Assembly: GCF_001039355.2 (NCBI RefSeq)
Contig: NW_019775395.1
Location: 75,411 to 108,428 of the forward strand
DNA length: 33,018 nt
Source: Lingula anatina
Lineage: Eukaryota; Brachiopoda; Lingulata; Lingulida; Lingulidae
Reading direction: 5' to 3'
Part shown: positions 10,622 through 22,800 of the stretch, piece by piece
Layout of the letters: each line of letters opens with the position of its first letter
Numbering within the stretch: the first letter of the stretch is position 1
Notes under the pieces: model-generated
Seen by the model: only the letters and a program-made list of their open reading frames with translations
Database searches by the model: none
Told to the model about the DNA's origin: nothing
Translations under genes and position numbers: made by a program

Positions 10622-11160
10622 AGAATCGTTTTTGCGGAAGAAAACAAGAGTGGATGCAGAAAGGGGTGACCGGAGATAAACGTCTACTGCGACCAGTGGC
10701 GGATTTAGAGGGGGTCAGGGGGGTTCTGACCCCCCCTTCGGTTTCTGAGAAATATATCACACCAATATTCCCCTCTTGAACTTAGAATTTTGACAAGCTG
10801 AATCAAAGTTCTAAACCGCACCGAAGGGTGCCGTTTGCCCTCCAAAACACTAAAAAAATTTCGGGACCCTTAAGCAGGCCCCGAACCCCACGCTATGAGG
10901 GAGATGGTCGGCTTCGCATCCGAGGCTTAATGTTCCGGACCCCCCGCCCCCCTTTCAAATAATCCTGGATCCGCCCCTGACTGCGAGTAACCTCTAATCG
11001 TTGAAGCCGGGCAGGGTGTTACGGCCTCTCCTGGGGAGGCCGAGACGACCGCCGTTGTTTATGACGCACAGGTCGGCCCCTGGGTATCTCGCCTTGTTTT
11101 GTGGGTGGTCTAAGTTTGGCTTTATTAAATAGTAATAATAATAAACAGTTCTGGGTACTA
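10622..11160. repeat. Dispersed repeat, copy 1 (interrupted by a hAT-type MITE)
   Basis: The repeat runs from TCGTTTTTGCGGAAGAAAAC to the AATAATAATAAAC tail near 11140 and is related to copy 2 at 11313-11660. Shared blocks include GCGGA(A/G)GAAAACA(A/G)GAGTGGA, GTAACCT, ACGGCCTCTC, GACGACCGCCG and the AATAAT-rich tail. No protein is encoded. The nature of the family (SINE-like or a DNA transposon remnant) is not determined. Confidence 0.5.
10694..10979. mobile_element. 286-bp hAT-type MITE with 8-base target duplication
   Basis: The ends are CAGTGGCGGATTTAGAGG and, inverted, CAGGGGCGGATCCAGG. The flanks are ACTGCGAC on the left and ACTGCGAG on the right, which match at 7 of 8 positions. An 8-base duplication plus CAGNG ends is the signature of the hAT superfamily. 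The interior is rich in homopurine and homopyrimidine runs and has no transposase. Confidence 0.8.
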
Positions 11161-11312
11161 AAGACTGATGTCGTTTTTCTTACATTGATATGCTAAAATG
11201 CCTTTGGTTGTGTGTGGATGAAAGTGAGGAGGGGGAAGGGGCCCCCTGGGGTCTCCCTTTGTTGTTTGAAGTATAAATTTCATTGACTTTTCCAAAAAAC
11301 GATTCTGATGCC

Positions 11313-11660
11313 CAGAATACAGTGTCGTTTATGCGGAGGAAAACAGGAGTGGACGGGGTTGAGGCGACTGGCTATTAGCGTTTACCACGACCAGGCCCCG
11401 TAACTCAAAAGTATCGCATATCGCGAATAGCGATATCACGTAGAGGCTACATTGTATTACATATGGGACAAGTATGGGCGAGTTATGGAATCGAGACGCT
11501 TGCATTCGGTCGCAATGCGCGATGCTTTCGAGTTACGGGGCCCAGGTAACCTTCACCGCGGAAGCTATGCAGAATACTACGGCCTCTCTCCGCCGTGCCC
11601 TGACGACCGCCGATCGTTGTCTACAATGAAATATTGTAATTAATAAATAATAACTTGAAC
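11313..11660. repeat. Dispersed repeat, copy 2 (interrupted by a different MITE)
   Basis: This is related to copy 1: GTCGTTTATGCGGAGGAAAA at the start, GGTAACCTTCACCG and ACGGCCTCTC in the middle, GACGACCGCCGATCGTTGTC and an AATAAATAATAAC tail at the end. It is interrupted at CGACCAG by the element at 11395-11541. Confidence 0.5.
11395..11541. mobile_element. 147-bp foldback MITE with GCCCCGTAACTC ends
   Basis: The left end GCCCCGTAACTCAAAAGTAT and the right end, inverted, GCCCCGTAACTCGAAAGCAT pair closely, and CCAG flanks both sides as a probable 4-base target duplication. A GCGATA/TATCGC-rich palindromic stretch follows inside the left end. A 63-codon frame across it has no recognisable product. 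Confidence 0.7.
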
Positions 11661-12283
11661 GGACTATTTTACACAACATGTTGTAGATTGTAGATGTTTT
11701 CGCTCAGGTAGTTATATGCATTTAACGGTTACTAAAAGTGACTTAATGAAACAATGCGTCAAACATTTTCTTTCAGAATTTCAAAAGAAGAAAAACTTGA
11801 TATAATAAAAAATAAAGACCAATTCTTTAAATTATTTTGCTCAGTTTTAAAATGTGTGTTTCATTCGTGCATAAACAGTTAAAATATTAATTCTGTAGAG
11901 ATTACTCATGGAAAATTACCCATGGATGTAGGCCTAACATAGAAGACAATTCAATAAACTTAAACGTTTTCCTTTAAAATAGTCCATGTACAGTATATGC
12001 CGGTAGTTGCAGCGCATGCATAGAAAACCCAACAGAAATGACTAACAAGATGCAGTTAAATTCAATAAGGTCGCTAGATAATATATTAATGTTACTTATT
12101 AGAGAGGTAATTAATGTTACTTATTAAAAATGCAATACATACGGGCACATATATGTATAAGAGAGAAAAGTAGAAAAGACGACTAAAGTAAAATTATACA
12201 GAAGCATTAAGCTGAGTTAACAGGCCAGGTCATTATGAGCTCGCTTGGATTGAAACAAATTTGGTTTACTTTCAGCTCTCACA
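11661..12283. other. Intergenic leader region of the CapA-like gene
   Basis: No gene is seen. A 17-base direct repeat, ATTAATGTTACTTATTA, lies at 12085-12101 and 12110-12126. Just before the start codon, TTTACTTTCAG at about 12264-12275 is a convincing 3' splice site, so the gene probably has a 5' UTR intron and its promoter lies further upstream. Confidence 0.4.
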
Positions 12284-13553
12284 ATGGCGGCTGCGCTCAC
12301 GAACATAATTCGAGTTTTCTTGGTGGGTGACGTGATGATCGGGAGAGGCATAGACCAAATCCTGCCTTACCATTGTAAACCGTGGATGTACAGAGATTTT
12401 AGGAACGATTCTAGAGAGTACGCCCAACTTGCCATAGACAAGAACGGTCCCCTGCCAAAAGAGATCGGGATGGATTACGTATGGGGAGATGCCCTACAGA
12501 TCCTCAACGAAAAACAACCAGACTTTCGCTTAATAAACTTAGAAACAGCCATCCCCACCAGCGAAACCGCATGGCTGGGAAACCCGTTAAGTACCGCACA
12601 CACCCTCGGCACGTGGAAACTTTGCAAGCAGCCGGAGTGGACTGTTGTGTTCTGAGTAACAACCACGTGCTAGATTGGGGCTACCCTGGTCTGGCTGAGA
12701 CTCTTACAACTCTGAAAAAGGCCAATATGAAGTATGTTGGTGCAGGAGAAAATATATTTGAAGCTCAGAAGCCGGCGATCTTTGAAATTCCGAATGAGGG
12801 ACGCATCGTAGTCTTTGGGGCGTGTCATACTTCAGGTCTCGTATATGAAGAATGGAACGCTACAGAGACAAAATCCGGAGTGAACCTTCTTTAGTTTTGG
12901 TGAAACAACTTGCAGATCAAGTAAAGAAAGTCGAGAAACCGGGAGACATCGTGATTCTTTCCATCCACTGGGGACCTAACTACAAATGGCAAAGTTCTCC
13001 TATGGAGAGGGAATTTGCACATGCCGCCATAGACGTTGCCGGCGTGGACGTAATTCACGGCCATTCATCGCACCACGTTAAAGGCGTAGAGGTTTACAAT
13101 GGCAAACTCATCATGTACGGTTGTGGAGATATTGTTAGTGACTACGAAGGGACCCCTACCCCATTACACAAGCGCCCATTTCACAACGTGCGCAGCCTTA
13201 TGTATTTTGCCGATATCGATCCACTTACGGGAGAAGTTGTTGACTTAAAAATGGTTCCCACAATGATGAAAAATCTACGTGTGAACAGAGCCGATGAAGA
13301 AGCTTCAAGCTGGCTTTATGCAAAGATGTCAGAGTTGTGTGAGGAACTCGGTGGAGGAGTGCAGTGGGACGGTAGCGAACTGAGACTAGTGTTACAGTCT
13401 GGTGGAACGACGCACTTCTTCACACAAGGGATAGGCTGGACAGGATCTGTACAGTGTACAATTATATTGATACTGCTAATGTTCGTTATCACCATAATTA
13501 CTTGCAAGTCATGTATATTTAGAAAAGTAGTTAATCTCCATAAATGTCGCTAA
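12284..13553 (+). pseudogene. CapA/PgsA-like (PGA_cap) metallophosphatase family gene with two frameshifts
   Basis: Three overlapping frames give one continuous family match. The first has GDVMIGRGIDQ and NLETAI, the second has DCCVLSNNHVLDWGYPG and FGACHTSG, and the third has SIHWGPNYKW and GHSSHHVKGVEVYNGKLIMY. These are the metal-site Asp, Asn-His and His motifs of the CapA-like calcineurin fold, known from bacterial poly-gamma-glutamate capsule systems and also found in invertebrates, where the role is unclear. The frame moves by one base between about 12574 and 12580 and again at about 12885-12897, each explained by one lost base in or near a short homopolymer. A C-terminal hydrophobic helix (CTIILILLMFVITIITC) suggests a tail-anchored or GPI-like membrane protein. 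There is no intron inside the coding part. All catalytic motifs and codon character are intact, so the breaks may be assembly errors in a live gene. The stop is at 13551-13553. Confidence 0.75.
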
Positions 13554-15751
13554 AATGTTTTCCTATTTATTGTCATCGTATTATGCATTTTGCAGGCCGT
13601 TTTGTACTTGTAGATATGTCAGTTATCTCTCCAATATACTCTACTACATGTACATGTACAATCGGGCCGTTTTTGATAAGCACAAAGATAGTTAACTAAG
13701 CTAGAATGCCGTCAATGTATGAATGATTTATAACATTCACCAAATTATTGATAGATCCTGACTAGCATGTATTCTTATTTTTTCCACTGGTTGAGGGTTT
13801 TATGCTTTATGTAACTGGTAAACTATAAGTATTTTAATATTTCACAATCGTTACAAGCGACATTTCCCAGTCGCCGTCATCACACAATTATTCAAAAATT
13901 AGAAACGTAGAACTTAACGAACGAACTTTAGCCAGCGGTTTGGGATATGGCATAATTTGGTAATTATGGGAAAAGCATTTATAATTGAAATTTCCAATTT
14001 TCCAATAATTTTGTCATATATTTGTCTAACGCTGCGGACAAAAAATAATTAGATAGATGAATAAATGAGAGCATACGAAATAAAAATAATGCATTCTCCT
14101 ATAATACATGTACGCTTCCTGGCATGACGGAAATAATGATGGTATATTGCAGGCTCATTCAAGGGCCTGCTAAATTCTGAGTTTTGTGTGCCTGGATATT
14201 GTACAATGATTAATTGCAGGCCTTAATTTTCTACAGGCATACATATATAGTTAGTCCATAGAAATGAAATAACCTTTTTCTTCCCCAAAACACTACTATT
14301 ACTAATTTTTTATTTTCCCGCATCATTACTTCCCCAAACCTTCCCTACCCCGCAACGTAAAAATGCGACTCACAAACCATAACTGTCACTTTTAAAACCG
14401 CGCTGTAAATACAAAATTATTTGGGCCCAAAAGTGACATTAAGAAAATGGTCATTCTCAAACCGATGACGGACGTATGGACGATGGGGGAAATATCACAT
14501 AATTCTGCTTGGGGGAGTAGCGATCAATGTACTGTAGATGAGTAACGAACCGTGTATGTGTCTAATTACTTTAGCAATCCAACGGTGGTTCATGATTACC
14601 ATAGAAATGTTTTTCAACTCAGACATTATATATATTAGACTCTTGCCTCATATAAATTTTTGATAAATACTAATGCAAATTTTAGTATTCACATTGCCTA
14701 TCAGAATCATTGCTAGCTTAAAGGGATGACAGCTACTTCGTATGGGATTCAAATTCCTCAGTAAATACATTGTAAACATGGCATATAAATTGCATTTTAC
14801 CACCAAAACGGCGGTTACTCGTAATATCCGGACATTGCGAGATAAAGACTGTTTCCCTACGCAATGATCTCTCAAGAGATTGTTACCAAAACATACTCTT
14901 ATTATATTTAAAAAAAAAAAAGAAAAGAGAAAAAAATTAACTTTGAATTTGTAGAGACTGATTCATTAAACATTGCTTAGTATGGAACAAGTGTCGTTTA
15001 CCCCAGGGAAATTTGTTTCATGGCAATTTCCCCACCAAAATGAAGACTTTGTCAGGGACCACAGTATTGAAAAAAAAGTAATTGTATTTTGATACTTTCA
15101 TACATGATGTAGTATTAATTCAATCAGCGGAAGCCTTTGTTTGTTAAAATTCACACACAAGAAGCTAAGATCTATGAATAAATCATACCTTTAACAAAAA
15201 AAAAATGCTTGAGATGATAGGCGCTATTTCACATCTAGCAGTTTAAATTTTAATGTCCTTATAAGCTAGTAAACCGTTAGAGCTTGCATGATTAGGCCTA
15301 CATGGAGTTATTGGGAGTGTCCACCACGTGGGGTGGACATGTGTTTGAACTAGCCACTCAGTTTATGTATTATCTCATTGACATTTTAACTGATAAAGTT
15401 TAGCACAAAAATCTGTAACTATACTAGTTAATCCTAATTAAGAGAGGACGGAAGAGACTGGACGGAATTTAGAAACTAGAGGTGAGACTAGAAGGAAAAA
15501 AGATTGGACTGAGGCTGAGAAGGGATTTTATTGTAGGCTACTATGTTACTTTAAGTTTAGAAAAATATATTAGGCCTAAGTAAAATTTACGACATGGAGT
15601 CGTTTTTATTCTTTTTCCGTGTTCAGAGTTTAAGACATAGAGCCTACATATGTAGCTACAGGCCTAGAACCTGGGAATCTCCGTAGCAGTTTAACAGATT
15701 GCATTACCCGAAGATGTGAACCCATTGTGCCCAACTCCTGGGCTTACATTA
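13554..15751. other. Gene-free stretch downstream of the CapA-like gene
   Basis: AT-rich DNA. Candidate poly(A) signals (AATAAA) for the CapA-like gene occur at about 14060 and 14079. A TACATGTACATGTACA palindrome lies at 13645-13660, and a short hairpin GTCCACC/GGTGGAC around CACGTG lies at 15319-15338. I see no coding exon. Confidence 0.4.
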
Positions 15752-15923
15752 CAGGCCCGTAGACAGAAATTTCAAAAGGGGGGTTCTTTTGCTGAAAAAG
15801 TGAACCTTTGACCATGAAACCTTCGTGTAGGCCTACCTACATAAAATTTTACCCAGAGGGGGGCTTTTCCTGGCAAAAAAGGGGGTTCTTTCGAACCCCC
15901 CGAATCCCCTGGCTACGGGCCTG
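15752..15923. mobile_element. 172-bp MITE with CAGGCCCGTAG termini
   Basis: The left end CAGGCCCGTAGACAGAAATT and the right end, inverted, CAGGCCCGTAGCCAGGGGAT pair, and CATTA directly flanks both ends. Inside, GGGGGGTTCTTTTGCTG and GGGGGTTCTTTCGAACCCCC form further partly inverted blocks. The CAGG ends are hAT-like, and no transposase is present. Confidence 0.75.
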
Positions 15924-16173
15924 CATTATTAAAGGGTTATCTAATTTAATGCGGAGGTCGGGGTGGCCGTAAAAAGTCTCCCGCAAGTAAAGGCACATGC
16001 ACAATTGTTGGGTCGACCCTCACAATTTGCCATCCCTTTAATTAACTGGTTGTTAAGAAGTCTTTTTATCAATCTTTTATCAGTCTTTGCCAATGTGTCT
16101 ATCGTGTTAACCTATCTATTAATTTATTCATGTCGACAAGCATCTTCAGTGCATAGTTTTTCTACACTGCTCA

Positions 16174-16248
16174 CGCGCTGCCATCTTGAGATTTGATATG
16201 ACAGGTCTCCATGCCGCAGCCGGACTCTCAATCGCGACATTGCCGAGA
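16174..16248 (+). promoter_or_regulatory. Possible promoter and non-coding first exon of the NO VEIN-like gene
   Basis: A GC-richer patch contains GCCATCTTG (16180-16188), the core of a YY1-type initiator-region motif, and about 60 bases later a strong donor, CCGAGA|GTAAGT, at 16248. The first coding exon at 16787 begins after an acceptor (CCCCTTCAG), so an upstream non-coding exon is required. This is the best candidate by position, but it is unproven. Confidence 0.3.
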
Positions 16249-16790
16249 GTAAGTAAGTGATTTAGTTGAAAAAAGATGAATAAATGATAAATCAGTATTC
16301 TTTGCACTTTGGTCAAGGTAAAATAACAGGTGAGTATACGGTTCGTGTGGTAGCTGAGATTCGAGGATAATCGATGTCAAAGGATGTCGTTATTTTTAGC
16401 TTCAACCCACCTTCCGCCTTGACCTAGTTTCGAAACGAGGTTTTCAGGGAAATAGACAAAACACTTCCACTTTCGCTTTGTAATTCAGTACCCAAAATTT
16501 CTCTTGGGATCTCGGTTTCGAGTTCTATGTATAGAAATTATGCATCCCGCATATTGATACGAAAGAAACCTCGAAGGTAAAAGGATTGAATTGGACGACT
16601 GAAGATCTATCAAGTAAGTGATGGTAAATTTTATCAGCATGTTTTTTTAGCTACCGGGGGTATAGAAATTTTTTTAATTAAAAACTTAATAACAACCCAG
16701 TTACATAGCATTAGGATGTGCAGCCACTTTAGTAAAACTGTTGTTATAGCAGTTTAATGGTAAAATACTCAAGAACTCCCCTTCAGGAGC

Positions 16791-16869
16791 ATGGAAGAGA
16801 GTACCAGTAGTTCCAGTGAAGATGAAGACCAGAGAACCGAAGTAGCAACAGAACAAAGAGTTGAAGCAG
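16791..16869 (+). CDS. NO VEIN-like gene, first coding exon
   Basis: The ATG follows an acceptor by four bases (CTTCAG|GAGCATGG). The exon encodes a Ser- and Glu-rich start, MEESTSSSSEDEDQRTEVA, probably disordered, and ends at GCAG|GTAGGT in phase 1, which joins the next exon at CC ACA CCA without a break. Confidence 0.65.
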
Positions 16870-19800
16870 GTAGGTATTTTGATTTTCAAGCAATATTCCC
16901 CCTTCATTGAAAATTAGTTACAGTTGAGGTCATTTCAGGGGAGGGAATTGGTTGCAATCTGTTTAGTCAAAGAGCTTGAAAATTTTTGGTTAAAATATCG
17001 AAAAATTATGAAGTTTATTGTGAAAATAAATAATCAGTTCATGTTCTTTAATGGTAGAGACACTGATTAGTCATCATATAATTAAGTACTAGTACAATGC
17101 CTGTCCTAGGTTTTTTATTGAGTAATCTACTATTAACAAATTTATTAGTATGTGTACTTAATTTGTTAAAAGAAATATTACAATGCATTTACCTCAGTCA
17201 TTTTTAAAGAACTAGGTTCAGGTTAATTAAGACATTTTGGTGATGATTAAATGCTGTTTCTGTTTTTATTCTTGGAACTTGGTCAGTTATTAATCCTTAC
17301 CCCTGTAAGTGTCTTGTTTCATTTTTGATTGTAAGTATCAGATAAATGATTTGTTTACATTTTATCCCACATACAATACAGTAATAAAATGAAACAAAGT
17401 GCAGAGTGCTTCATTTCAATAAAGGTACATGTCAGTGTATATGTGTTCATGTACTAAAAATACACTGTGACTGTGTCAGGAACTGGGGAGCACCAGATAT
17501 GAGCTGTAACAATTCTGTCAAGACTTCAAGTGCCCATGTAAAAAGTTAATTGTTATAATATGTATTTGATATGCAATATATTATATATCATTTTAAAACA
17601 TTGTTCTTATTAAATTTAATTAAAACAATATATAAAATATTTCAGGTGCTTTCGTAACCTTAGCTTATCATTAATAAGAAATCAGTTATCCCTAAATAGT
17701 TTCTTAGAAGGTTATCAGTTTCTGTAGAATCACATGTGTACTCAGTTACTCAGCATAGTTCAACTGAATGTATATTCTTTCAGCCACACCAGCAGTATCT
17801 GCCAATTCCCAACTTCTACAGATAGAGACTAGGTATGGCTATGTAGTGCAGCAACTTGATCTGTTGACTCGGATGTACTGCGCAGAGTGGGGACAATTAC
17901 AGCAAAATTTACGAAACCCAGTTCTTACTTTGGCTCAGAAACTGTTAACTGAGAAAGAAATTCAAAGGGTAGAAAGCCATTATCGTCCACAGCTGGAACA
18001 ATTGCAGGCGGAGGTGGCTCAGTTACAGTCTCAGTATCAGGTAGTGCAGATACAGCAGTTGCAGCAACAAGGGGGATTAATTGTTGCAGATTCAGGCGAG
18101 GACCAACAACTTGGAAAACCCTCTGGCACAGAAGATAATTTACTGGCAGAAATGTCAGCTGAGCAGAAAATTGAAGGAGTAATGAAACAGAAAGGAGAAG
18201 ATATTAAACGAGGCCAGACAGCAGGGGGTGCAAAATCAAAATCAACGATGCCGCCAAGGGAGTTGCTGAGGAAGACAGAAAGTGATTCATCTCGAACAGG
18301 GAGTCCAAGCCCTGAACCCCTGGGAGCTGCAGCCAAGGGAACGAAGAAAAAAGGAAAAAAGGGGGCTAAAGGAAAGAAAACGGAGAAGACGAATTTGATT
18401 TCTGCTTTAGTTAAGTCACCTTCCCTTCCACATGTAGAAGAGAGATTGGATTCTGAGGAATTTCCAACACTTGGAGCCCAAGCTCCGCTCAGCAAGAAAC
18501 AACAGAAAGAGCTGCTTGAAGGAGAGGAGAAGAAACAACGCCATCTGTCAGGCGAAAGACAGTCTTTAAATGTCTCTCCAACTTCTCCAGCAAAGATGAA
18601 GGTCAGTCGTGGACAGTCTCCCAGGCCAGCTGATTATCACAACTATGTAGTGGGATCTCGTGCTGGTGAAAAGTTAACAAGGTACAACATCCTAAACTTT
18701 TCCAAAGATGATGTCAATCAAGTTGGTCTAGACTACATCATCTCGACATCGGAACAAGGGAAACTCGTGACAGCAGAAGACACAGAAAAATACATTCTTG
18801 AACGCTTTCAGGTTTCACACATTCGTGAACTTGGATGTCGATATGCAACAGAAATTTCATGTGTTAAAAAACTGACTGAAAATCAGTCCAAAGTCAATGC
18901 TTATTTTCATGCCTATTCATTGGTCAATGCAATAGGAACAGCTCATGATCTTGGAGAAAGCGTCCCAAAATTGTTTGAGAAGACCAGCTTTGAGGAGCTA
19001 CACTTAGGTCCCTTTGTGAAGCAGCCAAAACTGAGAGAATTATTTGGAATCCCTCCAACTCTGTCAAGTGTACCAGCCGTGACTACTGATGACATTTTGC
19101 ATCATCTTATGGTGAGAATTTTGAATAATTTTACATTCTGAAATGGCATAATTACAACTCCTGACTGGTGATATATATATTTAGTTTGTAGACCTCTTTC
19201 TTACGTTTACCTTCATATTTTGGAGTTTTGGAGTTTTGTTATTTAAAAAGTCAGCAGACTTATTTTAACTTGTGAAATATTAATTAAGAATTTTGGTTTA
19301 AACAGTATATTGAAAGCTGTATTGTAAATTTACAATAATTGTATTCATAAACTGCAGCTGCCAGTACCACCCTTTTTCCCTTAAAAGCAGACTGACAGTA
19401 GAGAAATTGTGTTAGAACTTTTTCTTAGAAAAAAATATCTTCTTAAGTCAAAACTCTTCATCAGTATACAGCTAGTACATGTATGTACTTAGAAACTCTC
19501 TTAATGTCAGGTTTGTTATATCTTTAAAGCTTATTACTCAGTATAACATTCTGATTATTTATTCCATTTCATTTTATAGTGTTTGCTCTTATTGTTACAG
19601 TCTCAAACATTTACATGTCATGTTTTTACAGTCTTATATGGACAAAAAGAAACTGTGGACTGCTAGAGTAAATCTGGGACAGTTTCTGACCTATGTACAA
19701 GAACAATATGGATGTGAAACGGTGGAACAGTTGGGCGTGAGGGTGAAAAGTGTTGGGCTTGCCATTTCTGTAAGTTATATGTAACTGCCCCCCCCCCCCA

Positions 19801-22800
19801 CACCTTCTAGAAAATATTAATTTTGCCCAATTTGATAACTTACCATAATTCAGGTAGTTAGGCCAGTATAATAAGAAAGTTTTTAATTTTTAAAGTTGTA
19901 AATTCAGAAATCAAGTATAAACATTTAGCAAGATCTAGAGCTGTGTCATAAAGCTAGCTATACGTTATAAGCTGTATATATTTTATGCTTTTTGAAATTA
20001 GGTTATAAAAAGTGCTCAAAAACACCAAAAGAATTGGAATTCAGAGGCCAGAGGGAAGCTGAAAAATGAACTGATTGAACAAATGGACAAGAAGTTACAC
20101 AAACTAAAAAATCAGTTGCAGGAGTCCATTCTGAAAGATGAAAGGTCGGTGCATGTAGTTTGGTTGAAAACTTTGAACAATTAAAAAACAATCAACTGAG
20201 CATTACTTTAAGTAATCATTGTTATGTGTTCTATGCCTGATAGAAGATTTATAAAAACATCAAATGTTGTTTTATTTATATCCAAAGTTTAAATTGATAT
20301 GTATAAATTATAATGTGTTTCTAAAGGCAAATTTTTGAAGGAGTTAAATTTGAAGTAAATTAAAACATAGTGCCTTACTTTATAAACTTAGGTTTGTCAA
20401 AAAGTTTTCAGTTTTGTTTGAAATAAGTTATTTGACCTTTTTTATCCAGCAATACTACAAAGAAGAAGAGCCAGTTTGCAGACATGGCTGCAGCAGATGT
20501 GGTGCTGGAAGTTTTCAACCGATGTCAAACTATATTCAGTGCCAACTTTGTGGATCCAGATTATGTTGTGTCGCCATTCTTGAGAATACTGTCAACAGAT
20601 GAATTTGCAAGGTATTCTGCAGTGATATATTGTAAGAATTTGATGTTTAGACCATTTTAGACAAATAATTGAAAATTTCTTCAGACTTGCATGCTGTCGG
20701 ATTTCAGCTACATGTACATGTACACTATGATGCCTTTGCAATGGTTTACTGAAACGGAAGGTTCAATGTGATTTTAAAGTATTTTAATCAGTCAATTTTC
20801 CTGCTACCATTGACAATATTATAGCACTGAAAATCCTCTCACTTTCAACCTCCAGTCTAAAAAAAATGATATGTAATTTTAAAGGATTATTTCAAGATTA
20901 TCTTAGTAATAAATGCATTTCTATTTTTAGTTTTTGTCTGTGAAATTCTGAACCATTAGAAAAAGACGCTTTGAAGTTTAAAACTTCATACAATGTATTT
21001 TCTGTTTGTTTTTAAGAAAATTGTTCCAGTTATGTCTATGTACTGCTGGTGATCTGGAAATCCCCCATCTAGCAGAGGACATTGACAGCCAAGCAGAAGG
21101 TCAGGGGTCAGAAATGGAGGGAGAAATGCATGCTGGGCCAACTAGACCAACAGAAGGTGTTCTTATGTTTAATAGAAACTTTAAAACTTTAGAATCATTG
21201 CATACCCCAATTGATATAAATTTTTGTCTTTTTGCTATTTTAAACTTGTTTTAATTTACAGGTTTGGGTTTGAGCACCTACAACATTTAAGTTGTTTTTT
21301 TGTCACCTTTGATCTGTGTATCTTTACTAGTGACCTGAAAGAATTTTTAGTTGCAGCTAATATGGAGAATAACCCTGTGTATCACACTTTTAAAATACTT
21401 CAGCTGTACTGTTCAAGCAGCTAAGCCAGACACTGTCCTCATATACCAGTGCTATGAATCTAAGGGCCATGGCCCACATGGAAAAGAGACTGGCACAATA
21501 CTTTGGTTTCCAGGATTTTCACAGCATGGGTCATGGTAGTTTCACAGAATTTCTGGGACATCACAGTAAGGTGGGTAAATAAACTGTTGAGTACTTGTAA
21601 ATCAAAATGAGTTTCGATAATGGCTACTTACTTATCAGTTGCAGCTTATTAAGCAGTACAGATTTATTATTACTAGCATATTACTGTTGATTCACATTTA
21701 AAGCTATATTTAAAAAAATTAGAAAAACCTGAATTTCTCAGGTCCTACATAATAACACCCATTGTACCATTTTCTGAATTTGCAGACATGAAACTCATAA
21801 AAATCTGTAAGAAACTATAGGATAGATTTAATTGATTAGTTGTTACAGTAATGTTTGATTTTGTTGTGAAAGAGGATTTACATATTGGCTTATTTGAAAA
21901 ATATAGCTGATTATATGACAAACGTAGTTACTGTTTTAACACAGAATGAAAAATACTGTGCAGTCAGTAAGTCAATAAACAAAGTTGTACATATCACAGG
22001 AGCTAGAAGAACTTGGCATGGCCAGTGTAGGAGGTGGGCCAGGAACTGGGCAGTTTACAGCCACTAAGGATAGCGTCCTGCAGTTCATTAGGCAGTGTGG
22101 AAATGATCTGGTAAGCATGGATCCAAACATATGGGGAATGGCAAATTCACTATGTGATTTCAAAATTAATTTCTCAGCCAGAACATTTTTCTCTAAAACA
22201 GTGTTTTCTTTTCAAGTTATAAAACTACTGCCCTTGAATAACGGTTGTCATGAACCCATTAATAACAAATTTAAAATGAAGTTTTCACTTGATTAAGTTC
22301 TCATTCATTCACTCACTAATTCATTCACTTATCTGTTAGTTCACTCATTCATTTATTCATTCATTCATTCAGTAGTTCATTGATTCATTCTTTAATTCAT
22401 TCATTCATTCATTCATTCATCACTCATTGTTTTTTTCTTTAATTCATTCATTTATTCATCCATTCCTTCATTCCAGCCCAGTGATACCATTGGTGATATG
22501 CTGTGTGACCAGTTTAAAGTGAAGAAGCCCACTGACCTAGGCTGTGGCACTGTCCAGAAGCTGGTTGAAGGTGCTGGAGATGGTGCCATGCCCCACAGTG
22601 TGGTGTACTATGAGGCTGCTTCTGTGGCTAGCCAGGGGTAAGAACTTAAGTGAAACAAGTTTTTTTCTTTTTTGCTTTTTAAGGTGTTTTCTCCCTTATA
22701 TGTTAGAATAAGTAAAGAGCCAGAGGATAGCTTTCATTTCTTGTTCCTCTTTTTTTTTCTTGCATATTATAAGTACATATTTTTTGAAGATATTTTGAAT

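Noticed and set aside
12481-12894. CapA-like gene explained by small introns in place of frameshifts
   Set aside because: No GT-AG pair at the two shift points restores the frame without removing conserved residues. Single-base losses explain it more simply.
15319-15338. GTCCACC/GGTGGAC hairpin as a terminator
   Set aside because: It is short and imperfect, has no T run and is far from any gene end; terminators of that kind are not expected here.
18037-18495. Minus-strand frame of 152 codons
   Set aside because: It lies opposite the long N-terminal exon of the NO VEIN-like gene, which has motif support and consistent splice phases.
21224-21424. Apparent coding frame running into a frameshift at the start of block A
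   Set aside because: The frame upstream of 21404 is intronic. With the acceptor at TACTTCAG|CTGTAC the exon is in phase with its neighbours and no frameshift exists. The extra T in copy B lies in the acceptor tract.
22299-22475. Regularly spaced repeats as a possible CRISPR-like array
   Set aside because: This is a simple ATTC tetranucleotide tract in a eukaryotic intron with no spacers.
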